From the NCBI GenBank assembly GCA_016763955.1, contig JAESSU010000349.1:1-9746 (forward strand): a DNA stretch of 9,746 bases, given 5' to 3'. This stretch comes from Phycisphaeraceae bacterium (GTDB lineage Bacteria; Planctomycetota; Phycisphaerae; Phycisphaerales; Phycisphaeraceae). Position 1 is the stretch's first letter; each line of letters opens with the position of its first letter. The position numbers and the translations under genes were made by a program. The notes under the pieces were generated by a model that was not told the DNA's origin, made no database searches, and worked only from the letters and a program-made list of their open reading frames with translations. This document shows, piece by piece, positions 1-7,273 of the stretch.

Positions 1-1116
1 CCACGCCCCACCGCCACCATGGGTGAAGCGTTTGATCAGCGTGCATGTGAAGTGATGGACGTTAAATATGCTCGAGGCACAAGCTCAGGCACCGGCGCGT
101 TACATGCGGCAATGGTCGCTGTCGGCGTGCAAGCTGGCACCGAAGTCATCTTGCCTGCGCTGGGTTTTGTTGCCACAGCCATGGCAGTGCGAGTCGCTGG
201 CGGCAAGCCTGTGTTTTGCGATATCAATGCATCACTACAAATCGACCCCGCCAAAATCGAAGCCTGCATCACCCCGCAAACCGTGGCTATCGCGCCGACC
301 CATTACATGGGACGTGTTTGCGATATGGACCCGATTCTCGCGGTTGCTAAAAAACATAATCTAAAAGTCGTTGAAGACTGTGCCCAATCACCTGGCGCAC
401 AATACAAAGGAAAATATGTTGGCACGATGGGCGACATCGGTTGCTTTAGTATCTCCTGCTACAAAATCATTGGTGGCGGCGAAGGTGGCATGTTCATCAC
501 CCACAATGAGCGTCTGTTTGAACGATCCTGTCAGCTAGCTGAAGCGGGCGGTTTGTGGCGTGGTGCAAAGCGATTCCATCAGCCTGATTATGAAGGCCAA
601 ATTTTCTGGGGAACCAACTACCGCATGTCCGAACTTGAAGCAGCCATTGACCTAGTGCAAATAGGGAAACTCAATGATGTGGTCGCTCGCTCACGCAAGG
701 TGAGCCAGCGGATTTTGGGCCAACTTAAAACCTATAAAGAAATTCAACCACAAGTGAGCAATGATCCTCAAGGTGATATTGGTTATCTGTTGCGATACTT
801 ACCTGCCACGCCAGAGTTAGCTGCCCAATTGACTCAAGCTCTTAGCGCCGAGGGCATTGGTGGTTATGTCCGTCCAGAAAATGCCACGCCGGATTGGCAT
901 TTGTACAATGAAATGCTGCCCATCACACTCACTGATAACCATGACAGTTATCAAGCAGGTGCTTGCCCGGTAACGGATCATTGGTTTGGGCGCATGGTTA
1001 ATATGGGGCTCAAACCGTGGTTAAGCGAAGAAGATTGTGATGCCATTGCAGCGGGGATGAACAAAGTGTTTGATGCATACTGCACAGAAGACTCGAATGC
1101 TTCTGCTTGGATATGA
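1..1116 (+). CDS. DegT/DnrJ/EryC1/StrS-family PLP-dependent aminotransferase, 5' end cut by the window
   Basis: A sugar-type aminotransferase of the DegT/DnrJ/EryC1/StrS family (fold type I, cytosolic), which transfers an amino group, usually from glutamate or glutamine, to a keto-sugar or keto-cyclitol. The frame is open from base 1; the first ATG is at 19. Counting from that ATG, visible motifs are TSSGTGAL (21-28, cofactor phosphate pocket), VVEDCAQS (117-124, with Asp120 for the PLP pyridine nitrogen) and YKIIGGGEGG (148-157), where Lys149 is the expected Schiff-base lysine before the family GEGG turn. Family members usually have some 25-35 more residues before the SGT motif, and the ATG at 19 falls inside a conserved helix. 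The true start therefore probably lies left of the window. Most relatives have a T or S in the K-N-x-T-x-GEGG stretch, where this protein has I-I-G-G. A same-strand amidohydrolase follows after 92 bp. The substrate cannot be told. The family call is firm. Confidence 0.9.
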   Translation, partial: PRPTATMGEAFDQRACEVMDVKYARGTSSGTGALHAAMVAVGVQAGTEVILPALGFVATAMAVRVAGGKPVFCDINASLQIDPAKIEACITPQTVAIAPTHYMGRVCDMDPILAVAKKHNLKVVEDCAQSPGAQYKGKYVGTMGDIGCFSISCYKIIGGGEGGMFITHNERLFERSCQLAEAGGLWRGAKRFHQPDYEGQIFWGTNYRMSELEAAIDLVQIGKLNDVVARSRKVSQRILGQLKTYKEIQPQVSNDPQGDIGYLLRYLPATPELAAQLTQALSAEGIGGYVRPENATPDWHLYNEMLPITLTDNHDSYQAGACPVTDHWFGRMVNMGLKPWLSEEDCDAIAAGMNKVFDAYCTEDSNASAWI

Positions 1117-1149
1117 TGATCCATTATTGATACGCTGATATCTGGATCA
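1117..1149 (+). other. Inverted repeat after the aminotransferase gene
   Basis: TGATCC (1117-1122) pairs perfectly with GGATCA (1144-1149), and GATA/TATC inside the loop can extend the stem. It begins directly after the aminotransferase stop codon. No T-run follows closely, so it is not a standard intrinsic terminator; it may be an mRNA-stabilising or partial-termination hairpin between the two cistrons. Functional role is a guess. Confidence 0.3.
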
Positions 1150-1208
1150 GGGTTAAAATATCAACACCCGCAAAATAATTTTTTGCTATTTTACTGGGAG
1201 CCTTTGTG

Positions 1209-2813
1209 ATGTGTGAACTTAATTTTTTTGATAGTAACTGTGTTATTGGCAAACAAGTCCGTTGGCAGCCGGGCCAATTAGAATCTGCTGAGCAATTGCT
1301 TGCTGAAATGGATCACTACGGGATTGCAGAGTCTATGGTTCTTCATGCGATGGGACGGCAGAATCATCCCATTGATGGTAACCGTGAAGTTTTAAAAGTA
1401 ACCGCCAATCACCCTCGCTTACATCCTGCATGGACCGCTTTGCCAGCAGGTGTTGTCGATGAACAGCCCGAACCTGAACTCTTTTTAGAACAGATGCGTC
1501 AAAACAAAGTTGGCGCATTGTATTTATATCCCAATCAATATAAGTTCACGCTTGATGACTGGTGCATTGATGACCTGCTTGCTCCTTTAGCTGATGCAGG
1601 CGTGCCTGTGGTGATTGATCCGGTAGAGAGTACTGGCGGAATTGCATATGGCCAAGATGGAACCGACTGGAATGCGTTGGTGAAACTATGTCGCCGTTTC
1701 CCGAATTTGCCAGTGGTGGTTAGTGAAAGGCGGATTCGTCGCAGTCAGCGAACAATGTTTAAAGCATTTGAAGCCTGTGACAATTTACATATTGATATTT
1801 CAGCACCATGGCTGCATCGCTGCATTGAATTTATGACAGATAAATTTGGTGCTAAGCGACTCATTTTTGGATCTCACTGGCCGGACTTTGGACAACATAT
1901 GACGTTAGCGATGTTAGTCCATGCTGAAATTAGCGATGACGACAAACAGCAAATTGCAGGTGACAATTGGCGCAACATGATTAAATGGTGTGAGCCAGAG
2001 CATCCCACAGTCACCAAGACGCCCCCCGCTGATGAGTATGTTCGCTTTGGACGCACGGGTGAAAAATTTGAAGACATGCAGTTTGATGATTGTCATGCTC
2101 ATATTGGTGAAACCTCTGCACACTATTATTTAAACGACACATCCACCGACCAATTAATAAAGCTCATGGACAGCTTTGCGATTAACCAAACTTGCATTTT
2201 CAATCTCACCGGTATTTTCTGCCAATCAGAACCCGGCAACGATATTGTGACAGATGCAGTTAAGCGTTACCCAGAACGTATTGTTGGCTTTACTTTAGTC
2301 AACCCACATACTGGCCCGGAAGAAATGCTCGCGGAACTTGAGCGTGGTTATGCCAATGGCCATCGTGCAGTCAAACTGCATCCCTCGTATCAGGGTTATC
2401 CTGAAAATGGCCCCAACAATATCGACGTCGCCTGCCAATGGGTTCACGATCATCAGCAGCTGATTTTAAACCACTATTGGGGGAACCACGAGAATATGCA
2501 ACGGCTTGTTGAGACCTACCCCAACGCGCTATTTATCACCGGCCACACCACGACAGACTACGCGGACATTATGAAGAAACATGACAATCTCTATGTTTGT
2601 TCCTGTCCGCTACTTGATCCACGTTCGTGTGAGCGTGTGGTAGATGCCATCGGTGCAGATCGATTTATGTTTGGATCGGACATGGTGGACCTGCCTGTTG
2701 CGTGGGGCCTAGGGCCGATCCTGTTTGCACATATCAGTCCCAAAGAAAAAGATTTAATCCTCGGCGGGAACTTACGTCGGCTCCTCAAAAAATACAGCCT
2801 TGTGACTCAATAA
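1209..2813 (+). CDS. Tandem two-domain amidohydrolase (COG2159-like), N-terminal domain lacking metal ligands
   Basis: A 534-residue protein made of two consecutive amidohydrolase-type TIM barrels of the Amidohydro_2/COG2159 kind, each about 250 residues. This family carries out metal-dependent hydrolysis or decarboxylation of small molecules. The C-terminal barrel (about 290-534) has the expected ligands: CHAHIG (HxH at 296/298), KLHP (389-392), NHYWG (His422), TGHT (His446) and FGSD (Asp491). In the N-terminal barrel (about 1-265) the HxH position reads FDSN (7-10) and the late Asp motif reads FGSHWP (220-225), so the metal site looks lost. Single-domain relatives are about 250-350 residues. 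The start is ATG 1209, with GGGAG at 1196-1200 eight bases upstream; a GTG at 1206 would add one residue. It follows the aminotransferase on the same strand and may be co-transcribed. The substrate is unknown. The superfamily call is firm, and inactivity of the first half is inferred. Confidence 0.82.
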   Translation: MCELNFFDSNCVIGKQVRWQPGQLESAEQLLAEMDHYGIAESMVLHAMGRQNHPIDGNREVLKVTANHPRLHPAWTALPAGVVDEQPEPELFLEQMRQNKVGALYLYPNQYKFTLDDWCIDDLLAPLADAGVPVVIDPVESTGGIAYGQDGTDWNALVKLCRRFPNLPVVVSERRIRRSQRTMFKAFEACDNLHIDISAPWLHRCIEFMTDKFGAKRLIFGSHWPDFGQHMTLAMLVHAEISDDDKQQIAGDNWRNMIKWCEPEHPTVTKTPPADEYVRFGRTGEKFEDMQFDDCHAHIGETSAHYYLNDTSTDQLIKLMDSFAINQTCIFNLTGIFCQSEPGNDIVTDAVKRYPERIVGFTLVNPHTGPEEMLAELERGYANGHRAVKLHPSYQGYPENGPNNIDVACQWVHDHQQLILNHYWGNHENMQRLVETYPNALFITGHTTTDYADIMKKHDNLYVCSCPLLDPRSCERVVDAIGADRFMFGSDMVDLPVAWGLGPILFAHISPKEKDLILGGNLRRLLKKYSLVTQ

Positions 2814-2886
2814 CCCCCTCCCCAAAAAATTAAGAGTTAAATTAGAAATATGCCCTAGGCAGAAAATCCATAAGTACTCATCTACG

Positions 2887-2902
2887 AGTCTTTCAGAAGA
2901 CT
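2887..2902. promoter_or_regulatory. Perfect inverted repeat upstream of ald, possible operator or hairpin
   Basis: AGTCTT (2887-2892), TCAG, AAGACT (2897-2902): a perfect 6-bp stem with a 4-base loop, 72 bp before the ald start. It could be a regulator site or an RNA hairpin between the amidohydrolase and ald; no T-run follows. A short tandem repeat, AGTATC at 2943-2948 and 2951-2956, lies closer to the gene. I see no convincing -35/-10 pair in this 160-bp gap. Confidence 0.3.
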
Positions 2903-2973
2903 ACAGAACGTCAACCTAAATTTTCACATTCAATAACCCTTAAGTATCAAAGTATCTAGACAAGAGAACTATC

Positions 2974-4062
2974 ATGATCGTAGGTATCCCCAGAGAAATA
3001 AAGTCCGATGAATACCGTGTATCGATGTTGCCTGTGGGTGTCGAGCAATTAGTCCGTGCCGGACATCGTGTATTAGTCGAAAGTAATGCGGGCATGGGCA
3101 GTGGTTATGAAGACCAACAGTATTCCTTAGCCGGTGCAACAATCGTAGACACCCCCGAAGCCGTTTTTGAAAAATCCCAACTAATCGTAAAAGTTAAGGA
3201 ACCGCTTGAAGCAGAATGGCCACGTCTACGACGGGAGCAGATTCTCTTTACCTATTTTCACTTTGCTGCAAATCGTCAGTTAACTGATGCGTGTATTAAT
3301 GCAGGTATCACCGCCTTGGCATACGAAACATTAACGGACAAGGATGGACGACTACCATTGCTCACACCAATGAGTGAAGTAGCCGGACGAATGAGTGTCC
3401 AAGAAGGCGCAAAGTATCTTGAGAAACCGATGTCAGGCCGGGGAATTCTCCTAGGCGGTGTCCCGGGCGTGGAACCTGCAAACGTACTGATTCTCGGCGG
3501 TGGCGTGGTAGGCACTCAAGCAGCAAAGATGGCTGCTGGAATGGGAGCACGCGTTGTCATTGTAGACGTTGACCTTGATCGTCTACGTTACCTTGACGAT
3601 GTCATGCCTGCGAATGTCGTAACTGCATACAGCGACCCTCATACGATCCGCGAACATGCCCTGAGAGCTGATCTAATCATTGGAGCCGTGTTGATTCCTG
3701 GCGGACGTACGCCTGTACTGATCCAACGATCCATGCTCAAAGACATGAAAGACGGTGCCGTGATCGTTGATGTGGGCGTGGACCAAGGCGGTTGCGTTGA
3801 AACAACACAGCCCACCACACACGCTAAGCCGACGTACATCATCGATGGTGTCGTGCATTATTGTGTGGCTAACATGCCTGGTGCTGTGAGTCGCACGAGT
3901 ACGCAAGCTCTATGCCATGCCACTCAACCGTACGTTTTGCGTTTGGCGACTCTTGGCGTTGACGGTTTAATTGATCGCGACCCCTGCTTTAAATCTGCAT
4001 TAAATATACTTGATGGTAAGTTGATACATCCAGAAGTCGCCACATGGTATGCTCAAGCATAA
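2974..4062 (+). CDS. ald: Alanine dehydrogenase (NAD-dependent)
   Basis: Catalyses the reversible oxidative deamination of L-alanine to pyruvate and ammonia with NAD+ (EC 1.4.1.1); cytosolic, normally hexameric. At 362 residues it is near the usual 360-375. The N-terminal catalytic domain opens with MIVGIPREIK and has the substrate residues Arg15, Lys75 (KVKEP) and His96 (YFHFAANRQLT). The Rossmann motif GGGVVG (175-180) is followed by Asp198 at the end of the second strand, which selects NAD over NADP. Asp270 (DVGVDQGG) and the VANMPGAVSRTST stretch (298-310) are the conserved catalytic and nucleotide-loop regions. The ribosome site is weak (AAGAGA ahead of ATG 2974), but the start matches the family exactly. 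Upstream is a 160-bp gap with inverted repeats, so it may have its own promoter. It converges with the regulator gene to the right. Its role here could be nitrogen release from alanine or supply of alanine as amino donor; that link is inference. Confidence 0.97.
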   Translation: MIVGIPREIKSDEYRVSMLPVGVEQLVRAGHRVLVESNAGMGSGYEDQQYSLAGATIVDTPEAVFEKSQLIVKVKEPLEAEWPRLRREQILFTYFHFAANRQLTDACINAGITALAYETLTDKDGRLPLLTPMSEVAGRMSVQEGAKYLEKPMSGRGILLGGVPGVEPANVLILGGGVVGTQAAKMAAGMGARVVIVDVDLDRLRYLDDVMPANVVTAYSDPHTIREHALRADLIIGAVLIPGGRTPVLIQRSMLKDMKDGAVIVDVGVDQGGCVETTQPTTHAKPTYIIDGVVHYCVANMPGAVSRTSTQALCHATQPYVLRLATLGVDGLIDRDPCFKSALNILDGKLIHPEVATWYAQA

Positions 4063-4094
4063 TCGTATAAATAAAATATAAACAGGACTTCATT

Positions 4095-4123
4095 CTAGCT
4101 CTGACACCATTGTAAAAGGCTAG
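4095..4123. other. Weak inverted repeat in the convergent intergenic region
   Basis: CTAGC and GCTAG flank a 19-base loop between the ends of ald and the convergent regulator gene. The stem is short and no clean T-run follows on either strand. It is the only candidate hairpin I see in this 95-bp gap; it may take part in bidirectional termination, but support is poor. Confidence 0.15.
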
Positions 4124-4157
4124 TCTACCTTGAACAGAAACATATCAAATCGTTGGT

Positions 4158-5315
4158 CTAATTCGTGATCGTCCGCCCACGGCCACGACCCGGTGTCTGC
4201 CCAGCGAGTTGAAGGTAGACGGCTGAAAACCGTTCTCTGCTATTAAAGCCACATGCCAATGCGATTTGCTCTATGGACAACTGCGTGCTTGCTAACAATT
4301 CACGGGCTAGATCAATGTGTGCCATTTGAATCGCATGCAGGATGCTAGTTCCGATGGCTGCTTCAAAACGCATTTCCAAACTTCTACGTGAAATAGTGAC
4401 TTGTTGCACCACATCCGACACACGGATCGGTTCGTCAGCATGTTCGTGAATGTACCGAAGAACCGCAGCCACGACTGAGTCATCGGATGCCATCGCATCG
4501 GTTGACTGCCTAGCCACCACACCCATAGGGGAAATTCTCTGAACCGTGGGCTCAAGCGTTGGATCAGCCATCAATTGATCAAGTCGCCTAGCTGCTTCAA
4601 AACCAATTCGTTCATGTGCCATCTGCACACTGGATAACGTGGGGTAAGCCATTTCGCAAAGCATCGCATCGTCATCAACACCTAGAATCGCCACATCACC
4701 GGGGACATTGATATCCAGTTGCCGACAAATTTCCACAAGCACCATTGCCATCGGATCATGACAAGCCAGCACACCTACGGGCTTGGGGAGATTTTTTAAC
4801 CACTGTCTAAGCTGATCATTTTGATCCGAAACTCGCCAGCCAATTTCACCCACATGACTTTGCACCACTTGGTCTACATACTGATGAACGGGCATTTTTA
4901 CATGTTCTAAAAAAGCTCTAGCTCGGTCATCACTGGCTTGCATCTTTGACTCACCGCAGTATGCCATATGCTTTAACCCGCGTGCCAACAAATGCTCAGC
5001 TGCTAATTGCCCCACCGCTGCGTTATCGGTAATAACGCGATTGCCCCCTGGTGTTGTGATGTTACTACTACAATTGACGACTGGCACACCTAATTTCACA
5101 AAGCGATTTTCTATTTTTTCATTCGGTAACGTCGCAATAATGCCATGCGGTTTCCAACGGCGAAGGTCCGTCATAATCGACGCATCAGCTAGCCCCATGT
5201 GAAACACCCATGCTCGCAACGGACGGGCATACCGGGTAATCCCACAAAAAATACCGCGTGTGTGTGCATCGGCACGGGGCATTAAAACACCAATGCGACG
5301 GAGATGATTCGACAT
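4158..5315 (-). CDS. XylR-type transcriptional regulator (LacI-like sensor plus AraC HTH)
   Basis: A 385-residue DNA-binding regulator with the layout of E. coli XylR (392 residues). Residues about 7-270 form a periplasmic-binding-protein-like sugar sensor: RIGVLMPRADAHTRGIFCGI at the start, TDNAAVGQLAAEHLLARG (97-113), and VAILGVDDDAMLCEMAYPTLSSV near 208-230, a stretch typical of LacI-type regulators. Residues about 280-377 form the AraC double helix-turn-helix, with RSLEMRFEAAIGTSI (311-325) and IALACGFNSRERFSAVY (351-367). ATG 5315 has an AAAGG site (5324-5328) eight bases upstream. It lies on the same strand as, and downstream of, the catabolic genes, 190 bp after the hydrolase gene, so it is the likely local regulator, most likely an activator responding to the substrate. 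The specific inducer cannot be told. The C-terminal tail is unusually Gly/Arg-rich (GRGRGR). The symbol xylR is withheld because no xylose genes are present. Confidence 0.93.
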   Translation of the reverse strand: MSNHLRRIGVLMPRADAHTRGIFCGITRYARPLRAWVFHMGLADASIMTDLRRWKPHGIIATLPNEKIENRFVKLGVPVVNCSSNITTPGGNRVITDNAAVGQLAAEHLLARGLKHMAYCGESKMQASDDRARAFLEHVKMPVHQYVDQVVQSHVGEIGWRVSDQNDQLRQWLKNLPKPVGVLACHDPMAMVLVEICRQLDINVPGDVAILGVDDDAMLCEMAYPTLSSVQMAHERIGFEAARRLDQLMADPTLEPTVQRISPMGVVARQSTDAMASDDSVVAAVLRYIHEHADEPIRVSDVVQQVTISRRSLEMRFEAAIGTSILHAIQMAHIDLARELLASTQLSIEQIALACGFNSRERFSAVYLQLAGQTPGRGRGRTITN

Positions 5316-5376
5316 TTACGCAACCTTTCACATTTTACTCGTAAATTATCCATGAGCAAATGGTAAGACTGTACAT

Positions 5377-5391
5377 AATATCGGAAATATT
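5377..5391. promoter_or_regulatory. Inverted repeat upstream of the regulator gene, possible operator
   Basis: AATAT-CGGAA-ATATT is a perfect 5-bp inverted repeat with a 5-base spacer, 62 bp upstream of the regulator start in an AT-rich stretch where its promoter should lie. Position and symmetry would suit an autoregulatory site, but AT-rich repeats of this size arise easily by chance. Confidence 0.25.
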
Positions 5392-5423
5392 GTGATAAAA
5401 ACCCTGTCATACCATCCAAATCA

Positions 5424-5435
5424 TCACCTTGGTGA
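5424..5435. promoter_or_regulatory. Palindrome TCACC-TT-GGTGA between hydrolase and regulator genes
   Basis: A 12-base inverted repeat with 5-bp arms around a central TT, in the gap between the hydrolase gene end (5506) and the regulator start (5315). It could be an operator or a small hairpin in the mRNA. There is no matching copy in the other promoter regions that I could find by eye. Confidence 0.25.
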
Positions 5436-5447
5436 GTAGGCATGAAC

Positions 5448-5472
5448 AACACTACACAAAGTGTTATTTTTT
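5448..5472. terminator. Weak hairpin with T-run, candidate terminator
   Basis: AACACT (5448-5453), loop ACACAA, AGTGTT (5460-5465), followed on the + strand by ATTTTTT. The T-run is on the + strand, whereas the flanking genes are read on the - strand. There the hairpin is preceded by an A-run and lacks a U-tail, so at best it gives weak termination of the hydrolase transcript or stops antisense transcription. The stem is only 6 bp and A/T-rich. Confidence 0.3.
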
Positions 5473-5505
5473 GGTCGTTCTTTTTTGGTCAACGATGGTT
5501 CCCAA

Positions 5506-6354
5506 TTACGAACGCACAACAGGACTCGTTCTCTTGAGCACTTGCATCTGACCATAGTTGGGAATAATGGCCTGAACATGCGGATACTTAATGTTTAAGT
5601 AATCACGAAAATCCTCGGCATTAGCCAAGTTACCTTCAAACATATCATAGTGGGTAGGAACGACGTAACGTGTTCCCAACGTGCCAGCCAAATCGACGGC
5701 TTCTTGATAGGTCATATTGCCCACGATGTTGCGGCGAAGTTTATCTGCATCACGACCATTGATCGGCAACATCATCAGGTCGAACTTTTCCCATTGACGC
5801 AACTTGGCGATCAAACCATCATAGAGACAAGTATCACCGCTATGATACACGGTCAAACCACAAGCTTCGATCACGAAACCCAGATAAGGATAATGGCCCG
5901 TTTTTTTGTCCTGATCTAGGAATTCGTGAGCGGATGCTAGCGCGGTAATGCGAACGCCGTTGTACTCAATGCTTTGACCGTCATCTATCCCAATGAAGCG
6001 TAGCGCATCAATGGATAAATCTTCGATCAACGACTCACGCAATAGCTCAGGCACGATGAACTGAGCATTGGGTGATGCTTGAGAAAGCGTGGGCCAAATC
6101 GGGCGGTCAATGTGATCAGCATGGTCGTGCGAACCGAAAATAATATCCGCGTCAAGACACTCGTCAGGTGTAAACAACGGCGGCACAAGACGGGCATCCA
6201 TCGGGGTCAAAAATGGATCTATGTACAACACCAAACCGGCGATCTTGAGAATAAAACTGTGCTGAGCGAGCCACCAGAAACCCAACTCGTTGTCTGCGAG
6301 TTGAGCATTGATGACGTTGTCGATTAACTGTTTGCCGGTGGCATGGATAGTCAT
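5506..6354 (-). CDS. UlaG-like MBL-fold metal-dependent hydrolase
   Basis: A 282-residue metallo-beta-lactamase-fold hydrolase of the UlaG/L-ascorbate-6-phosphate lactonase-like group, cytosolic with no signal peptide visible. Metal-binding motifs are in order: SHDHADHID (75-83, the HxHxDH signature), SAHEF (His143), YHSGDT (170-175, with Asp174) and PTHYDMF (His235). GFWWLAQHSFILKI near 25-38 matches the first strand of this group. E. coli UlaG has about 354 residues, so this is a shorter relative and the ascorbate lactonase role must not be assumed; hydrolysis of another lactone or phospho-sugar lactone is plausible. ATG 6354 overlaps the stop of the preceding gene as ATGA, the classic translational-coupling arrangement. 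A TTG at 6363 would add three residues. GGAG (6366-6369) is 11 bases from the ATG and only two from the TTG, favouring the ATG. It is the last enzyme gene of the - strand cluster. Confidence 0.88.
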   Translation of the reverse strand: MTIHATGKQLIDNVINAQLADNELGFWWLAQHSFILKIAGLVLYIDPFLTPMDARLVPPLFTPDECLDADIIFGSHDHADHIDRPIWPTLSQASPNAQFIVPELLRESLIEDLSIDALRFIGIDDGQSIEYNGVRITALASAHEFLDQDKKTGHYPYLGFVIEACGLTVYHSGDTCLYDGLIAKLRQWEKFDLMMLPINGRDADKLRRNIVGNMTYQEAVDLAGTLGTRYVVPTHYDMFEGNLANAEDFRDYLNIKYPHVQAIIPNYGQMQVLKRTSPVVRS

Positions 6355-7244
6355 GATGGCCAATGCTCCGAAATTTTTCGTTTCAAAAAAGTGACGGATC
6401 GTTGCAGTTGATCAAAACCATCAACGCCGTCTTCGATGCTGATCCAACTGTCAAAGCCGACGCTTACCAACTCTGTGAAAATTGCATCGTAGTCATTGAG
6501 TCCCTTGCCGATTTCGCCGTGGCTCAGACGGCTGGCGTAACCGATACTGTCCTCCTCCTTACGGAGGTCTTCGATCGTGCCACGGGTTAAATAACGATCC
6601 GAAGCGTGCATGGTGACCACGCGATGCTTAACGCGACGGAGCATTTCCAGTGGGTCTTCACCGGCTAACAGTGTGTTGCTCGGATCATAATTGACACCGA
6701 AATTCGACAGCTTCGCTTCATCAATCATAGCAAGCAAATCGCAGAAAACATCCATATGCTGAGCGAATTCGGGATACTGCCAGTGATTGTCCTTGTAATG
6801 GTTTTCCAGGTTCAACACCACATTACAAGACAAGGCATGATCGTGACAGGCAATGATCGATTCGGCGGCATAGCGTAATCCGTCAGCTCGGTTTACTTCC
6901 GGCCGACGTTGGCCCGAAAGCACACGACAGAACCCCGAGCCTAGCGCAGCAGACATTTCAATGTTGCGCTTTTGCAAATCGACCTGTTGTTGACGATACC
7001 CAGGATCGGGATGCGTAAAGTCCGGTGAACAGCACAACATCGGAACACACATCCCCAAATCTTCGGTCATCCGTCGATACCGGGGCCAATTCTTGGGGTC
7101 CTGTAAATCCAGCAGGCCCGAGTACATTTCCAATCCGGGAATTTCTAATTTCGTGGCCAACTCAATCCATTGATCAAGTGACATATCTCCCGTCACGCAC
7201 AAGTCGTCTAGGTAAGCTTTGGGGAAGGCTGATATCTGGGGCAT
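6351..7244 (-). CDS. Sugar phosphate isomerase/epimerase-like TIM-barrel protein
   Basis: A 297-residue xylose-isomerase-like TIM barrel (AP endonuclease family 2 fold; the group that includes UlaE, IolE, IolI and tagatose/psicose 3-epimerases). The four usual metal ligands are recognisable: Glu147 (NLENHY), Asp187 (VNYDPSN), His213 (TMHASD) and Glu271 (SIEDG). The segment LSHGEIGKGLNDYDAIF (240-256) corresponds to the conserved G-x-G-x-x-D/N loop before the last strands. Such enzymes move a keto group or invert a carbon of a free or phosphorylated sugar, inosose or sugar acid. ATG 7244 is preceded by AAGGA with eight bases between AGGA and the start. The stop overlaps the start of the hydrolase gene by ATGA. 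It follows the aldolase-like gene after 126 bp, the widest gap in the cluster, so internal regulation is possible. The exact substrate is not determinable. Confidence 0.9.
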   Translation of the reverse strand: MPQISAFPKAYLDDLCVTGDMSLDQWIELATKLEIPGLEMYSGLLDLQDPKNWPRYRRMTEDLGMCVPMLCCSPDFTHPDPGYRQQQVDLQKRNIEMSAALGSGFCRVLSGQRRPEVNRADGLRYAAESIIACHDHALSCNVVLNLENHYKDNHWQYPEFAQHMDVFCDLLAMIDEAKLSNFGVNYDPSNTLLAGEDPLEMLRRVKHRVVTMHASDRYLTRGTIEDLRKEEDSIGYASRLSHGEIGKGLNDYDAIFTELVSVGFDSWISIEDGVDGFDQLQRSVTFLKRKISEHWPS

Positions 7245-7273
7245 GTTTCGTTTCCTTCATGTAAATTTTATGA

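Noticed and set aside
2851..2861. TGCC-CTA-GGCA hairpin after the amidohydrolase gene as a terminator
   Set aside because: The stem is only 4 bp and is followed by A residues rather than a T-run on the + strand.
5506..6354. Naming the MBL hydrolase ulaG and the barrel protein ulaE
   Set aside because: The hydrolase is much shorter than UlaG, and UlaD, UlaF and the ascorbate transporter are absent from the window, so the specific ascorbate role is not supported.
7025..7264. 79-residue open frame on the + strand
   Set aside because: It is almost entirely antisense to the isomerase gene and shows no protein-like composition or motif.
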